Assembly: GCA_911728435.2 (NCBI GenBank)
Contig: OU452210.1
Location: 10,974,001-11,038,000, forward strand
Source of the DNA: Apoderus coryli
Lineage: Eukaryota > Arthropoda > Insecta > Coleoptera > Attelabidae
Length of the DNA: 64,000 bases
Reading direction: 5' to 3'
Part shown: piece after piece, positions 1 to 20,308 of the stretch
How the letters are laid out: each line of letters starts with the position of its first letter
How positions within the stretch are numbered: the first letter of the stretch is position 1
Notes under the pieces: model-generated
What the model saw: only the letters and a program-made list of their open reading frames with translations
What the model was told of the DNA's origin: nothing
Databases searched by the model: none
Translations under genes and position numbers: made by a program

Positions 1-272
1 ATTGACAGTTAAGTTATAGTTTGTGCAGTTCGTTGTGGTCTCCATGCTTCGTCCCACCAACCACTCCCCTAGCGTGATAACAAAAGTTGGGTGGTTCTTG
101 TTTTCATAAATAATAAATGTTTACCCTTATATTATAAACTATTTGGACCACTCTTGTGTTTACAATTTTTACAAGATTGTAAATAATAAACAAATTAGTT
201 AACCTCTAATATGTGTAATATACCTGTGTAAGAATTAATTTAAAATTCCGTTTCGGTATTGGAAGTGCTAGA

Positions 273-7121
<6,849 letters not shown>

Positions 7122-8297
7122 AAAGCTTATATGCACATTTTAGTGTTTTAATTTATTGGGTGTTATTTTTGGTTTTAATAACAACTATGTGATAATGTGT
7201 GTGAGGGTCGATTCGTAATCATACATAACTGCATATTGTAGAGTTTGATTTTGTTTCCGATTCTATAAAATGTGGAGGCGACTATCATTTAAGCACCGAA
7301 TTCGATAAAATAATCAAATCAAGGTTTTTAATGACATACATATGCCTCAATTACAACCTTCGACTACAAATAAATGTGAAATATATTTCTTACTAAGTTG
7401 GCGTATATGCATCTTTTAGTGTAGTACATTTTATAAATGATATTCGCATGTTAACGATTCTCAAATTAGAGGCAGTATATTTCTGTTGCCTGGATAAATA
7501 ATTATTTGATTGATTGGGATTAATTTAATAATAAAGACCTACAAGTATAGCTTTACTTGAAAATATTTCTTTTTAGTAAAGACGCCAAATGACAAGACGA
7601 AACAGTGTTCAGCATTCTCCTCTGTGATTTTTGTTTTGTTAGTATATCGGTAGTAGTGCCATCTTGGCGATTAATGGCCTAACAAAATTTGTTTGTGATA
7701 TAACCCCAAATGAACCTACTGACTTAAAAAACATTTAGATTTTGTTAAAGAGTTGTCAATAAATAAATTTACTTCCAGAATATTTGTAGAAATGTATGTT
7801 TATCAGTATTACATACTAATAATGAAATGATATTACACGTTTATTAATTTGCACATAAGTAAACCACAACACCTAGCCTTTATAATAACAGAATCTATAA
7901 GAAGTGATTTTCATTCGTATCATTTTATTCCGTTTATAATGAAATGACTTTGATACCTACTAGTCATCTTAATATGTAAAGTACATATTAGAGTTATATT
8001 AAACAGATGATTTCTTGTTTTGTTTACATACGCAAGAAGAAACAAACACCAAGGGCTACAAGGCTCACATAAATATTCATATCTTAATAAATTTAAATTA
8101 CTATGAGTTTGAATGCGGAATAAAATTTTACCATGAAGATACCAACTTCCTTCACTCATTGTGTGTTTTTTTTTTTTGCTTTTCTAGAAGTCCTAATTGG
8201 ATAATATTTTTGTTTATTGTTATGCAAACATATTCTTGGCTTTATTTGTTTTTCTCATACTATCGATATAACTTCGGGTTCTTGATAAATATATATA
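7122..8297. other. Ptp99A 3' UTR and intergenic DNA
   Basis: No coding frame with family features is seen. Candidate poly(A) signals for the Ptp99A transcript occur at about 7369-7374 (AATAAA) and near 7531. The rest is AT-rich sequence. Confidence 0.5.
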
Positions 8298-8877
8298 GTT
8301 GAACGTCCAGGCTCGGATTATCAAATTTTGCGGCTAAATTCCGATGTACATATTATACCGTTAGTTGCCTGAACGAATATAATCGGATATGTTCTTTTCA
8401 ACTGCTCGTTTCTTTGCTGCCAGAGTGCGGTTTTGTTTCACTACTAAGAATCTCTTTCTGTTAGAATCGAGCTGTTGAAATGCGTATGCATAGATATTGA
8501 CAACATTTATAATTTCATGATCATCATATATTTGATATTCATCTAATTTCTGATCACATTCGACCTTCTCATAACATCTGGTTCCTCGAATTCATGTATG
8601 CTTTCGCATGGACTTCACTTTTTTATCCCATCGTCTTTATAATTTAATAATAATAGTCTTTATTGGTTAGAGCCAAAATTATGTACAACTACAATCATTG
8701 CGTTCTGAACCAAAAGGCGAAGTCTAGCATTCAATGCTATCCTATACTACTATATATTATCCATCAATTTTTTTAATTATCCATACTCAAATCATGCGAA
8801 GGCCACAGCGGTTTTGTTCACTTATCTGTTTGTTATGGGGTCGGATTACTAGAGTTCCGATTATGGACGCTCTACTG
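8298..8877. mobile_element. Tigger/pogo-like relic with terminal inverted repeats
   Basis: The left end reads AGTTGAACGTCCAGGCTCGG; the right end, reversed, reads CAGTAGAGCGTCCATAATCGG. These are imperfect inverted repeats flanked by TA on both sides, and they resemble pogo/Tigger ends (CAGTAGA...CTC.ATAATCCG). No transposase frame survives inside. A LINE-type 3' end appears to be inserted near 8640-8770. Confidence 0.4.
8637..8770 (-). mobile_element. LINE 3' end fragment (possible)
   Basis: Read on the minus strand the segment ends in CCAATAAAGACTATTATTATTA, a tail style common for insect non-LTR retrotransposons. No protein part remains. It is nested in the Tigger-like relic. Confidence 0.35.
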
Positions 8878-9992
8878 TACATTATTCATCATTCATACGG
8901 TTATTGCTAAATTTAAAACCATCGCTTTCCTATCCTGTCCTATATAGTATTCCTAAACGTGAATGTCATTCTCTGATTATGTTTATAATAAAAAACTAAA
9001 TTGTATTAAAGGTTTCCGAAATGTAGTTGTTATAATGCTTTAGCTTTGTTTTGTATGTTACAATTTGTATTATATTTATATAAATCAATTATTTTTTGTT
9101 TGCATAGTATTTTATTTACTTTACAGAAACTCCACTTATTCCACGGAATTTTAACAGAATTGATGTATAACTTCATTTCAGTATCAGTTGCACCAATTTT
9201 ATATATTGCTTTTAGTACTGTAGATTTAATTCGTTTCTTCCTCCACAACGTCTTTAGAAATGAATTTCGCTCCATTTAAATTAAAAGTATTTACCCGAAT
9301 GAAAGCACAGTATAATTTATTAATTACTTTTAGCCTTAAATTAAAATGTCCTGATTGCATTGTGATATTATGTAAAAATAGGTTGCTATTATTTTATATT
9401 ATGTTATTTTAGTATAAGTACCTATTCTATAAGTAAAATCTTTATTAAAACATTTTTATATTAAATATTTTAAAATATAATTATTAAGATCGAGTTTTTT
9501 TCACAGTTGACTGAATATGATTAGCTTTTTTACCGCATTCTGCGTCCATAAGTTGTATTTTATCAGAAATCGCACGATTTTGGTATATATTCAGGGTTGC
9601 GTCTATGTTCTTACCCTGCATTACTGTTGATCATTCCAAGATCATTCGTAGTTTGTTTTGCATAGGGATTAACTAATCTCAAAATGTTTTATGTACGACT
9701 ATCAAATATTTTTAGAGATAAAAAGCTAGACAATTTGGTAATTGCTATGCCACTCATGAGATATCTTTAAGTGAATAATTAGACTATAATATAGGAAAGG
9801 TGAGGCGGAATGAATTATCACTCCAGAATATTATGAAACCCAAAAGCGATACAGTTAAATATTTAAGACTTTTATTTGGAAAGTTGAAATATTTTTTCAA
9901 TCAAGCCCCGATTCAACTGCGTCCTTCCATACTTGCGCGTGCCAGATTTAATTAAAGTTTTGTTATGCAATGTATGCTTAGTTTTTGGCAAT
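8878..9992. other. Intergenic, nothing recognised
   Basis: AT-rich DNA. The open frames at 9030-9279 on both strands are low-complexity and overlap each other; neither shows a family motif. Confidence 0.5.
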
Positions 9993-10263
9993 TTATGAAT
10001 TGCTTGTTACATAAAGTAACAAGACTTTTAGTTATGTAGGAAATTTATTTCACACTACCATGTTTTCACCAGACGGGCCGTTTCGTTGATCAACTCATCA
10101 GTGGCTTACACTAGTACGAGTGGTTAATTCACACTGCCTGCCGATCACCACTGATCGAGTTGTGGATCAAAGAAACGGCCCGCCTGGTGAAAGCATGGTA
10201 GTATGAAACAAATTTCCAACATAACTAAAAGTCTTGTTACTTCATGTAACAAGCAATTCATAA
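9993..10263. repeat. Fold-back inverted repeat, about 105-bp arms
   Basis: The left arm starting TTATGAATTGCTTGTTACAT is matched, with few differences, by the reverse complement of the right arm ending at 10263. Matching continues through CACTACCATG.TTTCACCAG and GGGCCGTTTC. The central 55-60 bp are less well paired. It is probably a non-autonomous fold-back element; no target duplication is obvious. Confidence 0.75.
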
Positions 10264-11184
10264 CTAAAGCCTCCCGCCAGGGAATTTGGGCGTATCTAGT
10301 GTTGGCAATAGGATTTAATGGAGTTGTTACTTCTTGTCCGGCTATCGTTTGTGAACTTTGTTTGACAGGACATATTGCCTGCGCACACTAGATGTCGCCA
10401 AAAACAGCTTGTTGTCATTAATCGTTAATTTCCAACAAATTTATAAATTCCAGTACCTGTTAAGAGTAAATGAATTTTTAATTAACTTAATTTCTTTGCA
10501 TTTACTATGTAAACCTTAAAACTTACTATAGGTGGAAAGGAGCAGGAACCATAACTATATTCTTGTATACTATTGTTTGGCAACATTGTATAATTGACCA
10601 TGGCATACAGACAATGCTTCGACACATCATGTCCATAGTGTAAAAAGTAATCGTAATGAATATGTGGAAAAAATAATATCCAGAATAGGTTAAATTATCC
10701 GGGGATCTGATACATTAACATTAGTAATAATAATTATTTTAGTTAGTTTGTTATTGTTAAGGGGCAAATATAAAGTAATAAAAATAGAACCAAAGTAACA
10801 TAGAACATTAAGAGAACAAACTTTTCGAAGGCGCCTGCTTAACAATGCAAAAATAAAAGAGTTGCTCACGTGAGTCTAATTTTTACACTATGCATAAGCG
10901 TCTACAATAAGTCATGTGTAATAAATGTAATAATAATAGATCTTTGCAAAATCATCTTTAGTTATTATAGTAATTCTAGAATAACTCGCATAAATATTAT
11001 CTGTTATCTCATTATATAAATAGTAAGAGGATAGATCTTTAGATATAAACGTTAAAAGAAAAACAAGATGGCACTGTGTTTCTTCCCAGCAACTCTATAT
11101 ACTCTTGTATAAATAAAAACTAACATTAATATATATTAAATTTCTGTTGTAGTTAGATTAGATCGAAATAATGTTATAGACATA
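10264..11184. other. Intergenic, nothing recognised
   Basis: AT-rich DNA without coding features or clear repeats. Confidence 0.5.
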
Positions 11185-12152
11185 TACCGGGTGATCTAAT
11201 TGAAGAAAAACAAAACCCCGGCACACGTCAATTTTGTGTCCAATGAGGACTTTTTGTAAACATAGATTAATGGATATAATATAGTCATCTCCCTACACGA
11301 CCGCGACGTGTCAATTCCTTCCAGCACCTTAAACGACTTGGGGTGAAGTGGCACATTGTTTTAAAGATTTCGATTCTCTTTACAAACATGCATACATCCA
11401 TATAATAATAAAATCTTTGTTTGACATTTTCCCGATCAATCTGAAAGAGCGATACTTCACCACATTACCACTATTCGGTAAAGAAAATCTTCTAGACAGG
11501 TAGATTTAGTTTTATATATAAACGGCCCTACAAAAAAAAAGTCTAATGGTGTTAAATCTAGGAGGCCACTTTTACCAGTGTTCGGGAAAATATTGATTGA
11601 ACGAGGCACGCATCTGTGCTGGATAGTGTAGCGGTGCACCATGGTATCGAAAAAATACGTCTTTGACTGAGATCAATTATTTCCACAATTTGACGGTAGA
11701 TGCAGTCTTCAAATATGAGGTTCCCGTCATGATATCATCTAGGAAAAATGGGCCGACAATATGATTTTCCTAGATTCCAGCCCATACATCAAACTCTTAT
11801 GGATGTTGAAAATTTTGCCCTCTAATATTTACAGGATTCGAATCACTCCAATATCTTTAATTATGTACATTGACGGGTAAAAAATTGCACTCGTCAGAAA
11901 ACCATGCACCTCCTTATCTTATTCGATTTTATTTTATTGTCATGTTCGACATTTTTTTCATATTAATTTCACAACGGAACAGAAAATGTTTAGCATGTTT
12001 ATAATGAGAATCGAATTTCCTTTAAATCAGTGTGCCAATTAAAATTCTTGAAAAGGTTGCCACGTTGTATGCGATGATGATCTTATCAATTAATCTAGGT
12101 ATCTCGTTGTTGAATAGAAATTCGACGTGACTTTTAATTGGGCCACCCAGTA
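11185..12152 (-). mobile_element. Degenerate Tc1/mariner element
   Basis: The left end TACCGGGTGATCTAATTGAA pairs with the right end (reversed) TACTGGGTGGCCCAATTAAA; TA lies outside the left end. On the minus strand around 11457-11645, broken frames match the catalytic end of mariner-type transposases: a DGAPLHY-like stretch, a FPNTGK/FPEHW stretch and LTPLDFFFVG. Frameshifts and stops show it is dead. Confidence 0.7.
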
Positions 12153-12440
12153 TGAAAGAAATACTGTAAATGTGTAATATTAATAATAATAATTGTTATT
12201 AGAATCCATGTTAAAATATACAACACTTATGGTTTCAGTTGATATTTGATTACCATGTTCTTACTGATTTTGTGATTATAATGCTAAATTCAAGGGAAGT
12301 ATTGAAGGTCTAAAAAGATACAAATTTTCTCTATATTTTTTTTCTTTCTCTTAATATAATTTTTTATTCTTTCAATTGCTTAAGGATTCTAGTCATTTTA
12401 TTTTATATTATGTACTAATATATTTACATAAATATATATA

Positions 12441-12784
12441 TAGTGTGTCCATTTAACATTCCCGTCTTCGACTGCAGCTTTGTGGTTAATTCAATAAAAA
12501 CGTTATGTTAATGGGTTTAAAGGAACTACATTCTGGAAACCATTTGGCTTACACACAGTGTTCCAAACATATAGAAAGATATGACACTAATTTCAATAAC
12601 AATAAGTAGGTCATTCAATTAAAAAAATATATATGTGCCATACTTGTTTAGAACACTCTGTGCAACCCCAATTGTTTTTAGAATGTAGTCACTTTATACT
12701 CATTAGCATACCGTTAAGCAAAACTTTTATTGAATTAACCATAAAGCTGCAATCGAAGACCGAGTATTAAATGGACAACCTGTA
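12441..12784. mobile_element. Long-TIR MITE, 344 bp
   Basis: The two ends are inverted repeats well over 100 bp long. The shared core includes TCTTCGA.TGCAGCTTT and GGTTAATTCAATAAAA. TA dinucleotides flank the ends. No coding capacity. Confidence 0.75.
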
Positions 12785-12990
12785 TATAACTGTGAAACCT
12801 ATTTTTAATGACAACTGGGCTGGAACTGGAACCAAGCACCTCTACCTAGTCAGGTTCGAGTTCTGACCAACGGAACTACAGAGGACTAATTCAATTCACA
12901 AATACGAGTACCATCCTATTGCACAAATTTTAGTAGCTAAATCTTTCATTACATACCATAAACTAACCGAACGGTATTTGAACAAATATA

Positions 12991-13199
12991 TACAGGGATA
13001 TCCACGCAACCCGTTCAATAAAAGTTTATGGACAAGTCTTTTGTTTAGAAATTTGTTATTTGGAACTTATGGGTTAGACAGAATACAGTTCAATGTAGAA
13101 CTTAATTCTGCAGTAAATTATGTACTAAAATACAGCATAAGCATGTAATCGTTGTTTAAAAGCCTTTTGAATAAGACCCTATTCCTTGCCCACCCTGTA
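12991..13199. mobile_element. Small mariner-type MITE, 209 bp
   Basis: The left end is TACAGGGATATCC; the right end reversed is TACAGGGTGGGCAAGG. TA occurs on both sides. Noncoding. Confidence 0.6.
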
Positions 13200-14711
13200 T
13201 AATATTTTTACAATTTTGAATTACACTCTCATTGTTTATTTTAACGTCAAGTATCTTAAAAACGATCCCTGCTACAGTTTTCGAAGTTAATCATATTTTT
13301 CTTCTTTGGGATGTAAAATTTTAATTCATAACAAAAAATATATCATTAAGTATAGGAACGTTTCACATCTTTGCTTTATTTTTCGTTCATTCAGAATTTA
13401 ATTAAAATTCCTGTTTTCAATAATTTGAGTATTACTTAAATGTTTACCAGAGTAGTTATGGTCATAAGTATGAAATCAAATTAAGTAATAAATACCTAGT
13501 TATTTTGTTGATACCTACTGCTAGTTTCTTAACTGTTATTTTTGCAAGAGACAGAAAAAAGTAAATTTTATGAAAAATTATTGGTACGCGCCCAAGCAAG
13601 AAATCCACGGAAAGGTTTTCTCATGTTTTAAAACCGAGTTTCTGATTTTGGTTTAAGCTTTTAACTATCGCAATGAGAGTCTGGTGAAAATAGGTAATGA
13701 AATAAGCATGTTTATGTTTGAAATTTATTATGTAAACCGTAGGTGTGCTAATATTACAGCACAGCAATTATTGAAGGGAAGTTTATTATATTTATTAGTC
13801 ATGGTGAACTGTGTATGAGATCTTTCATTGTCGGCTATATAACTAAATTTTCAACATGGCTCTTTTAAGGAGTATATATTTACCTATTTATTTTTTAATT
13901 TATTAAATTAAATTCATGTTCTATTCACGAAAGATCGGACCAAAAAAAATATATATACATATATCTATATACTACTTTGTTTTGCATAAGTAGGTAGGTA
14001 TACAATGAGGCAAATCAAATATGGCTTTTTGTAATAAGTGTTTGTATATATTATCTTATTTATTCAAGAATTTAAAATTTTCTAGCTACTAATACCATGT
14101 TCACCCACATTTCTAATTTTGTTCAGAATATGAAGTCGCAAATCATACTCAGTTAAGTAGTTGTGTATAATTAGCTCCGTCCACAAGGTGTTGATTTTGT
14201 ATTTTTTTTAGTCTACAAATTCCTTAATATTTGACATTTTTGCTTAATAATATGAAATTTATCCTTGTTAAGGCCAAATGATAACATTAAGGAAATATAT
14301 AAATAAATATCCCTTTTGTAATAAAATTAAAATCTGTTTAAGATCACATAAAGTGTATTTGTACATATAGAAATTAATGTATCACTTTGTGGATGTTATA
14401 AAAGTCAAATAAAATCATAAAATTTTAACAAAATATTTTATTTCATCATTATTTTACCCATGGTTTTATCAAAATATACTTCATGCATACTATTAATACA
14501 CAATCTAGTAATTTGGATAAAACAGTTTACACAATTCGACAATGATTTTATGTTTTACCTTTAATAATTATGGTCAATAATTAAATAATGTGATATAATC
14601 GCCAAACGAATATTATTAAAATGTATATTTGAACAAAATAACATATTATAAAAATTATGTAAATAAAATTGCTAATAAACTAAATAATAACAACAATTCT
14701 TCTATCAATAT
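13200..14711. other. Intergenic, nothing recognised
   Basis: AT-rich, no coding features seen. Confidence 0.5.
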
Positions 14712-14717
14712 TTTATT
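14712..14717 (-). terminator. Poly(A) signal of TFIIA-L
   Basis: AATAAA on the minus strand, 23 nt after the TAA stop of TFIIA-L. It is well placed for mRNA 3' end formation. Confidence 0.6.
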
Positions 14718-14739
14718 TTTAAGCAGTCGAATTTAGTTT

Positions 14740-17700
14740 TTACCATTCGGCATCACCATTAGCCTTTTGAAACACATAATCTTCACCATTTAAATTCATG
14801 ATTCCATCCTTTAGATGGAATTTCCATCGATTACGTGCCCTAGTTATCTAGAAAATATATTTTTTCAGATGTTTACAGATTTTTGAACCTAATATGAATT
14901 AAAATGTACCTTATCATATTGACACACAATAACATTGTCTGTTTCAAATGAATCCTCAGTTCCATCAGCATCTGATACATCATCACCAGAATTTAGCGGT
15001 TCTTCTTCCATGGCTTCATGGGTGTCTTCTTCTAATTCATCATCATCTTTATAATCATCCTGTTGATAATCGTCCTCGTCGTCATCAAGATCATCATCAT
15101 CTGAAGAATCCCCTGGAGCATCTCCTTGTGGTACAGTGAATCCAAGTTTTTTTCGATCTAAAAGATATATTCATTACTGCAATATTAATCAATTTGTAGA
15201 ATTTCTAGTATTGGGGAAATTTCGAGAAGAACGTTTACGGAACGAGAGGCCTAATACCCGAGAAATTAAAGTCTTACCTCTTTTAGTATATTTGCTTGAG
15301 TGAAAGCAATCACTGCTTCCATCAGTTTGTAGAATTGCGGGATTTATGTCCATATTCACATTAATAAAATTTGTGGATTGCTGATGTTTCAAAAACGCAT
15401 TATTAACATGATCTTGTAAAAATGTTGATGCTGCCATCAGTGGCAAGTTCATAGTAGCACTGATTATTGGGCCTGTCAATATTGATTTTAAATGATGACC
15501 TAACAAAATAAATAATACTAAATTACATACACTCAAAGAAATAATGGTATGGATACTCAACATCTACCCTTAATTACATTTAGCCTAAATAAAATACAAT
15601 AATTTTATGTACGTTTTTTTTTTTTCGCTAAACATACCCACCTTGAAGAAACACTTCTGGAACTTCAATACCTAGAATTCGTTGATCTTCGCCAGAACCA
15701 GGTGGCGCTGGTATTGTGAGACGCACTGGTACACGTTTCCATTCTGGAAATGGAATACCTTGCGGCACATGATTGTTTGGTGGCACTTGGCCAATAACTT
15801 GTTTGTTTTCACCCAGACCCTGATTGTTGTTAATTACGCTTTCCACACTTTGCTGTTGGTGTTGCTGTTTCGCTGTAGCTTTAGTGTTTGTAACTAGAGA
15901 GCAGAAAATATATTTATAGTGCTTAAAGTGTTGACACCAGATTGACATGGACGAATTTAAGGTCAAATTCAGACCTATATTCGGTTGGTTCTTTTTAAAA
16001 ACCACAGGTGAACCTTAAAGTCGATATCCTTCAAAATCAACTTTAGGCTCAAGTTAGTGGAGTTCCGCCAGAATATTTATATAAATGAAATAAAACTCCA
16101 GCAAATGTAGGTAGGCAGATAAAAATTCAAAAATACAATTTGTGTGTATAAAAAATTAATTTTTCAAGTTGTGTATGAACGTTTCAAACATGTATACTTC
16201 TGTATACCTACGAAATATAAAATCATATTCTACCCTTAATTTGACATGATTTCTCATTAGTTGGTTTTTCTACTTCTTTGGTTTCTTCAACAGCTTTAGT
16301 TGCGGCTAATTTGGTCTCCCAAAGGGACTTAAGTTCTTGTAGTACATTCTCATCAACGCCATCTTCCAGAAATTGATCACGAACATTTGATATGACATCT
16401 GATATTACATCGTGATAAGCTTTGTACTAAAACATAATTTATTATTTACACAAAATATTTCTGTTCGCCAACACTAGGAAAGAAGGTACCTAGAATTTTT
16501 TAAACAAAGATGTGGTTAACAGTCGCCGGTTCATTTAATTTCACAGTTTCTGCAGTCATCTGTCTTTGCAAACAAGAGTCAAGTAGACATGAATGAAATG
16601 GCATTTGTGTGTCATTATCAACTCATGCGAATGGATTATGTATCTCTAGGTTGTTTCGGTGCAGGTTATAGATAAGAGTATGATGTGTTCACTTAAGGTG
16701 AATCAAAACACCGTAACGTAACACTGTCGCGTATTTGACGCATGCAGTCTGGACGGTACTCCCTGACTGCTGACTGTGACGCGTATTATCGTTCCGTTCA
16801 CTCCGTGATATCGATGCGTGATGCGTTCCAAAGCTTGTCGATTTTCACCTCGCATCAAAAGAATGACATATGCCATGTTGTTTAATAAGTTGTCAGTAAG
16901 CAAAATGATGGCGACGTTGTCACTGTTAGGGATTTTTTCACAAATGCGAGCACACACTTAAAGTGTAATTGTTATACTTATTGTGTATTCAAATTGTGTT
17001 TTATTGGAATTTTTAAATTACTTGAAGTGTATCTCTTTTTATAATTGTGTAACGTTTCTATATAGGTACTGTGTTGTATGATTGAAACAAATAAAAATGA
17101 TTATTATAATAAACATAATTAGCCATCTGATTTTTTTCTGTATAAAATATTTTAAATCTTTATACCTACTTGTCATAATAATTAATTACAGATCTAGAAT
17201 GAATCTCGGAATCAGTTTAACTTCAATTCACCACTATTAGGTAAACGAGCGAAGCCCACTCCACTCAACATTGTAATGGTATCAGCGCTAGTACGCTATT
17301 TATTCCCGACCGTGAATTAAGTTATTGTACCTGTCCTACACTGTGCAATCTCGGGCCCACCAAGGTGTAAGTAGTCAACGCGTACCTAATATTGAATAAT
17401 ATTTCTATGGTACTGATAATATACGTGCATATTAACATTCAGACACATCCACAATATATTTCGCATATAACTTGTATTAAAAATAAATATCAATTATTTT
17501 CTAGGCTTCTATGTTAACTAAGAAAATAGGTATCCGATATAGTTAATTTAAAATGTATAATGCGGTAAGTAAGTATATATAAATATTAGAAGGTCAGGTG
17601 AGGTAAGTTTGTTGTTTTTTAAATCTTCTCGTATAGGTAATTAAGTACCATTTCAAATAGTCAAACCGGTAAAGCCTATTTGCTTCTAGAGGTACCTACC

Positions 17701-17792
17701 TACCTACCTATTTATTATCTAGATTGATTAAAATAAAAATAACAACAATAAGTACTTACAACTGCTGATTTGCAAAGTGAATTATTAGACAT
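14740..17792 (-). CDS. TfIIA-L: Transcription factor IIA large subunit (alpha/beta precursor)
   Basis: Six coding exons on the minus strand: 17760-17792, 16234-16426, 15642-15893, 15278-15499, 14910-15157 and 14740-14847 (351 aa, phases consistent). With TFIIA-S and TBP it binds the TATA box and stabilises preinitiation complexes in the nucleus. The N-terminal four-helix part is clear (YKAYHDVISDVISNVRDQF, then FLEDGVDENVLQELKSLWE). The middle is Gln/Asn-rich. A strongly acidic run precedes the C-terminal beta-barrel part, which ends KDGIMNLNGEDYVFQK then GDAEW at the stop, the family hallmark. QTDG in exon 4 sits where the Taspase1 site (Q-hydrophobic-D-G) normally lies. The length is close to that of fly TFIIA-L. 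The small first exon starts MSNNSLCKSAV; I chose this ATG because it is in phase with exon 2. Confidence 0.96.
16640..16990. repeat. GC-rich island in TFIIA-L intron 1, possible MITE
   Basis: Within a very AT-rich intron, this segment is rich in CpG (for example GTCGCGTATTTGACGCATG). It is bounded by loosely inverted ends (GTTCACTTAAGGTG and, reversed, CACTTTAAGTGTGTG). An 84-aa minus-strand frame crosses it (16703-16957) but I recognise no domain. Confidence 0.35.
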
Positions 17793-20308
17793 GGTGTATA
17801 TAAAGTAATATCGTACGGCTTTGAACTTTCTAGTAGGTACCTAGGTAGTAACTTTCCATTTGTATTTGTTTTTGGCCACAACAAAATGATTAAAATCAAC
17901 AAATAATGCCAACTTCACGAAATCGAAATCTTTACAAACAACCAACACAAAACATACCAACTAACGACTGAACCAGTCTCACTCACTCAGCCAGTAACCA
18001 AAAACACTACTTAACTAACTATAATAGGTAGGTATATGGTATGGTTAGTATTGGTATAGGTAGTATGTTTAAGAGTTGAGTGCTAACATTAAATTTGCTT
18101 TGCTTTCTGTTTTCGTTGAGCGAAATAGCGTTACCTACACGTTCCAAACAGGTAGTCAGTCTCTGTCATTCGTCTATGCACAATTTTATTAAGCAAATGT
18201 TCAACCTCTGCCTGCATTATTCATTTACCTACTACTAATTTAATCAATGTTCACAATCACTCATGTAACTACCTGATTAACAGGCATTAAAATGTTTGAT
18301 AAATCGTCCATTTAAGTTAGGAAGTTGTAAATTTATTTTTGAGAACCATTAAAAACCAGATCGTGTCGAACTTTTAATTTTTGACAGATAAGTAATTAAC
18401 TGCTAGAATATAAATATGTTCATAGTTCGAAAATTGAATATAAAGTATCAAAGTAGGTACCTACAACAGACATATTAGGTACATGAAATATATTCTCAAA
18501 ATCATAATTTATTATAAGTGGAATGTATGTATTATATAATAATATCGAATATCGATCACTTACAAGCTAAAGTAGGTACGAATAGGGAGTTCATTCTAGG
18601 CATATTAATGTAGGTATTACTAGGTAGGTATATACATTTTTATTGATGTTGAGTAGCTACCTATTTTAGTTCGTAATATTTCTAAACTGTATGCAATCTG
18701 AAACATGAAACTAGGCAATTAATTGTAAGCAACACGAAACAACGTTGGTTTACGACAACTAGACTCTGAATTAAAGATTAATAATGGTAGCAGTAAAATC
18801 TCATGTGGGTTACCTACCTATTTCTCATTGTTTTCAAAAATGAATATACTTACACTCAACCTAACGTAAACATTTCTGAGATCTACCAAAAGAAAGGATG
18901 CCCTAAAGTAATTGAATTAAAAACTCATTATATTTTCTATCAAGGTCCAAAAAAGTTTCTCAAATACCTAGTCATATTTTATTATATTTTTTGGTTTTAT
19001 CTATTTGAAGGATATTTCAAAACACACAAGAGCTAAAAAAGAGGGTGACTGGGGGTTTGCCTTATGGTCTTCTTTTGAATGCAAAAATAGAAAATTATCT
19101 TATTACTTTTCTCGCGGATGCGTAGATACATGTATTTTTATGACAAGTGCGAACATGGCAATTTTCTAATTCGTAATACCTACCTTCTATTTCACGCTTA
19201 GGGCACCAATCAATAATGTCTCCTATGGACATCCTGTATCAAGAGTAAAGTTTTGTACTGTTTGTATTGCAAAAAAGTTGTATCGAGATTCACATATATC
19301 GATATCTGACACTGACAAATAATAATGGTGTTCTAAAACTTTGAACAATTAATAAAGATTGAATTCAATGTTGTGTATTTAGTTTACGACTATGAAGGTA
19401 GGCAACTGTCATGGCATCATCAATACAATATTTCCATCATACCTAATATGACAATGGATATAAATAATATTATACTTAGTTGATATCTACTTACCCATGA
19501 AATAAATATAATATGAAATATGATGATTGTTAATGACGAACTAGCGAAAAGTCGATTATAGTATACGTACTCTTATTCTTATTTTCTTTTCTCTAGCTCT
19601 AGAGGAACGGTATACCAAAAAAGCAATACATCAGGTGAATTCGATAGATATTTCCCTGTCTTTTAATCGAATGTATGAATGAATCGTACGACTGCTAGAG
19701 AATAAATTATTATTCTTAGCTTTGGAAGTATGTTTAGGCAAATATGATTACTGGATAATGTATGAAGGGTTGTCTAGCAATATAATTTTCATAATAATTT
19801 TATGAATGTTTCAATAGTTTCACCGCAAATTTGCCTAACAATATTAAATTATAAAAGTTTTTTTTACTTACTATAATTTATTATTGTTAGGTATATAATT
19901 AATGATAATAGTATTATTGCAGGTACTACTATTATTCATATAAATTACAATGACAAATGTTTTTTAAATATTTTAATAATACCTAATAAATATGCTCTTT
20001 TACATTAACAATAATTATGTAGGTATTTTTCTGTTTGATTATTATTAGCTTAAGTCATGAAAACAAATTGCAAACAAAAAATAATTTAGTGGCCACTGCA
20101 AGTGCCAATGCTAAGAAAAACACGTGTTAATGTTGATCGATTCTGGAGTTTGCGCGTCCTTTAAAAAATTTTTAGTTTTACTTTGGGCGGCGGCTAATGT
20201 GCAAGTGTATCGCTCATAGCTCTAGGTATTGGAAAACGTGGCCCTAGCGTAAAACTCGACGTGATTATTATACCTATCGCCATCGTGTTTTGGATTTAAT
20301 GTTTTGCG
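17793..20308. other. Divergent intergenic region between TFIIA-L and R7BP
   Basis: About 2.5 kb of AT-rich DNA with many TAGGTACCTA-type words. It should hold the promoters of both flanking genes, which point away from each other. I see no TATA box or other element I would stand by. The 77-aa frame at 18803-19036 has no family features. Confidence 0.45.

Noticed and set aside
14948..15139. 63-aa His/Leu-rich plus-strand ORF
   Set aside because: It is the antisense shadow of the Asp/Glu-rich codons of TFIIA-L exon 5.
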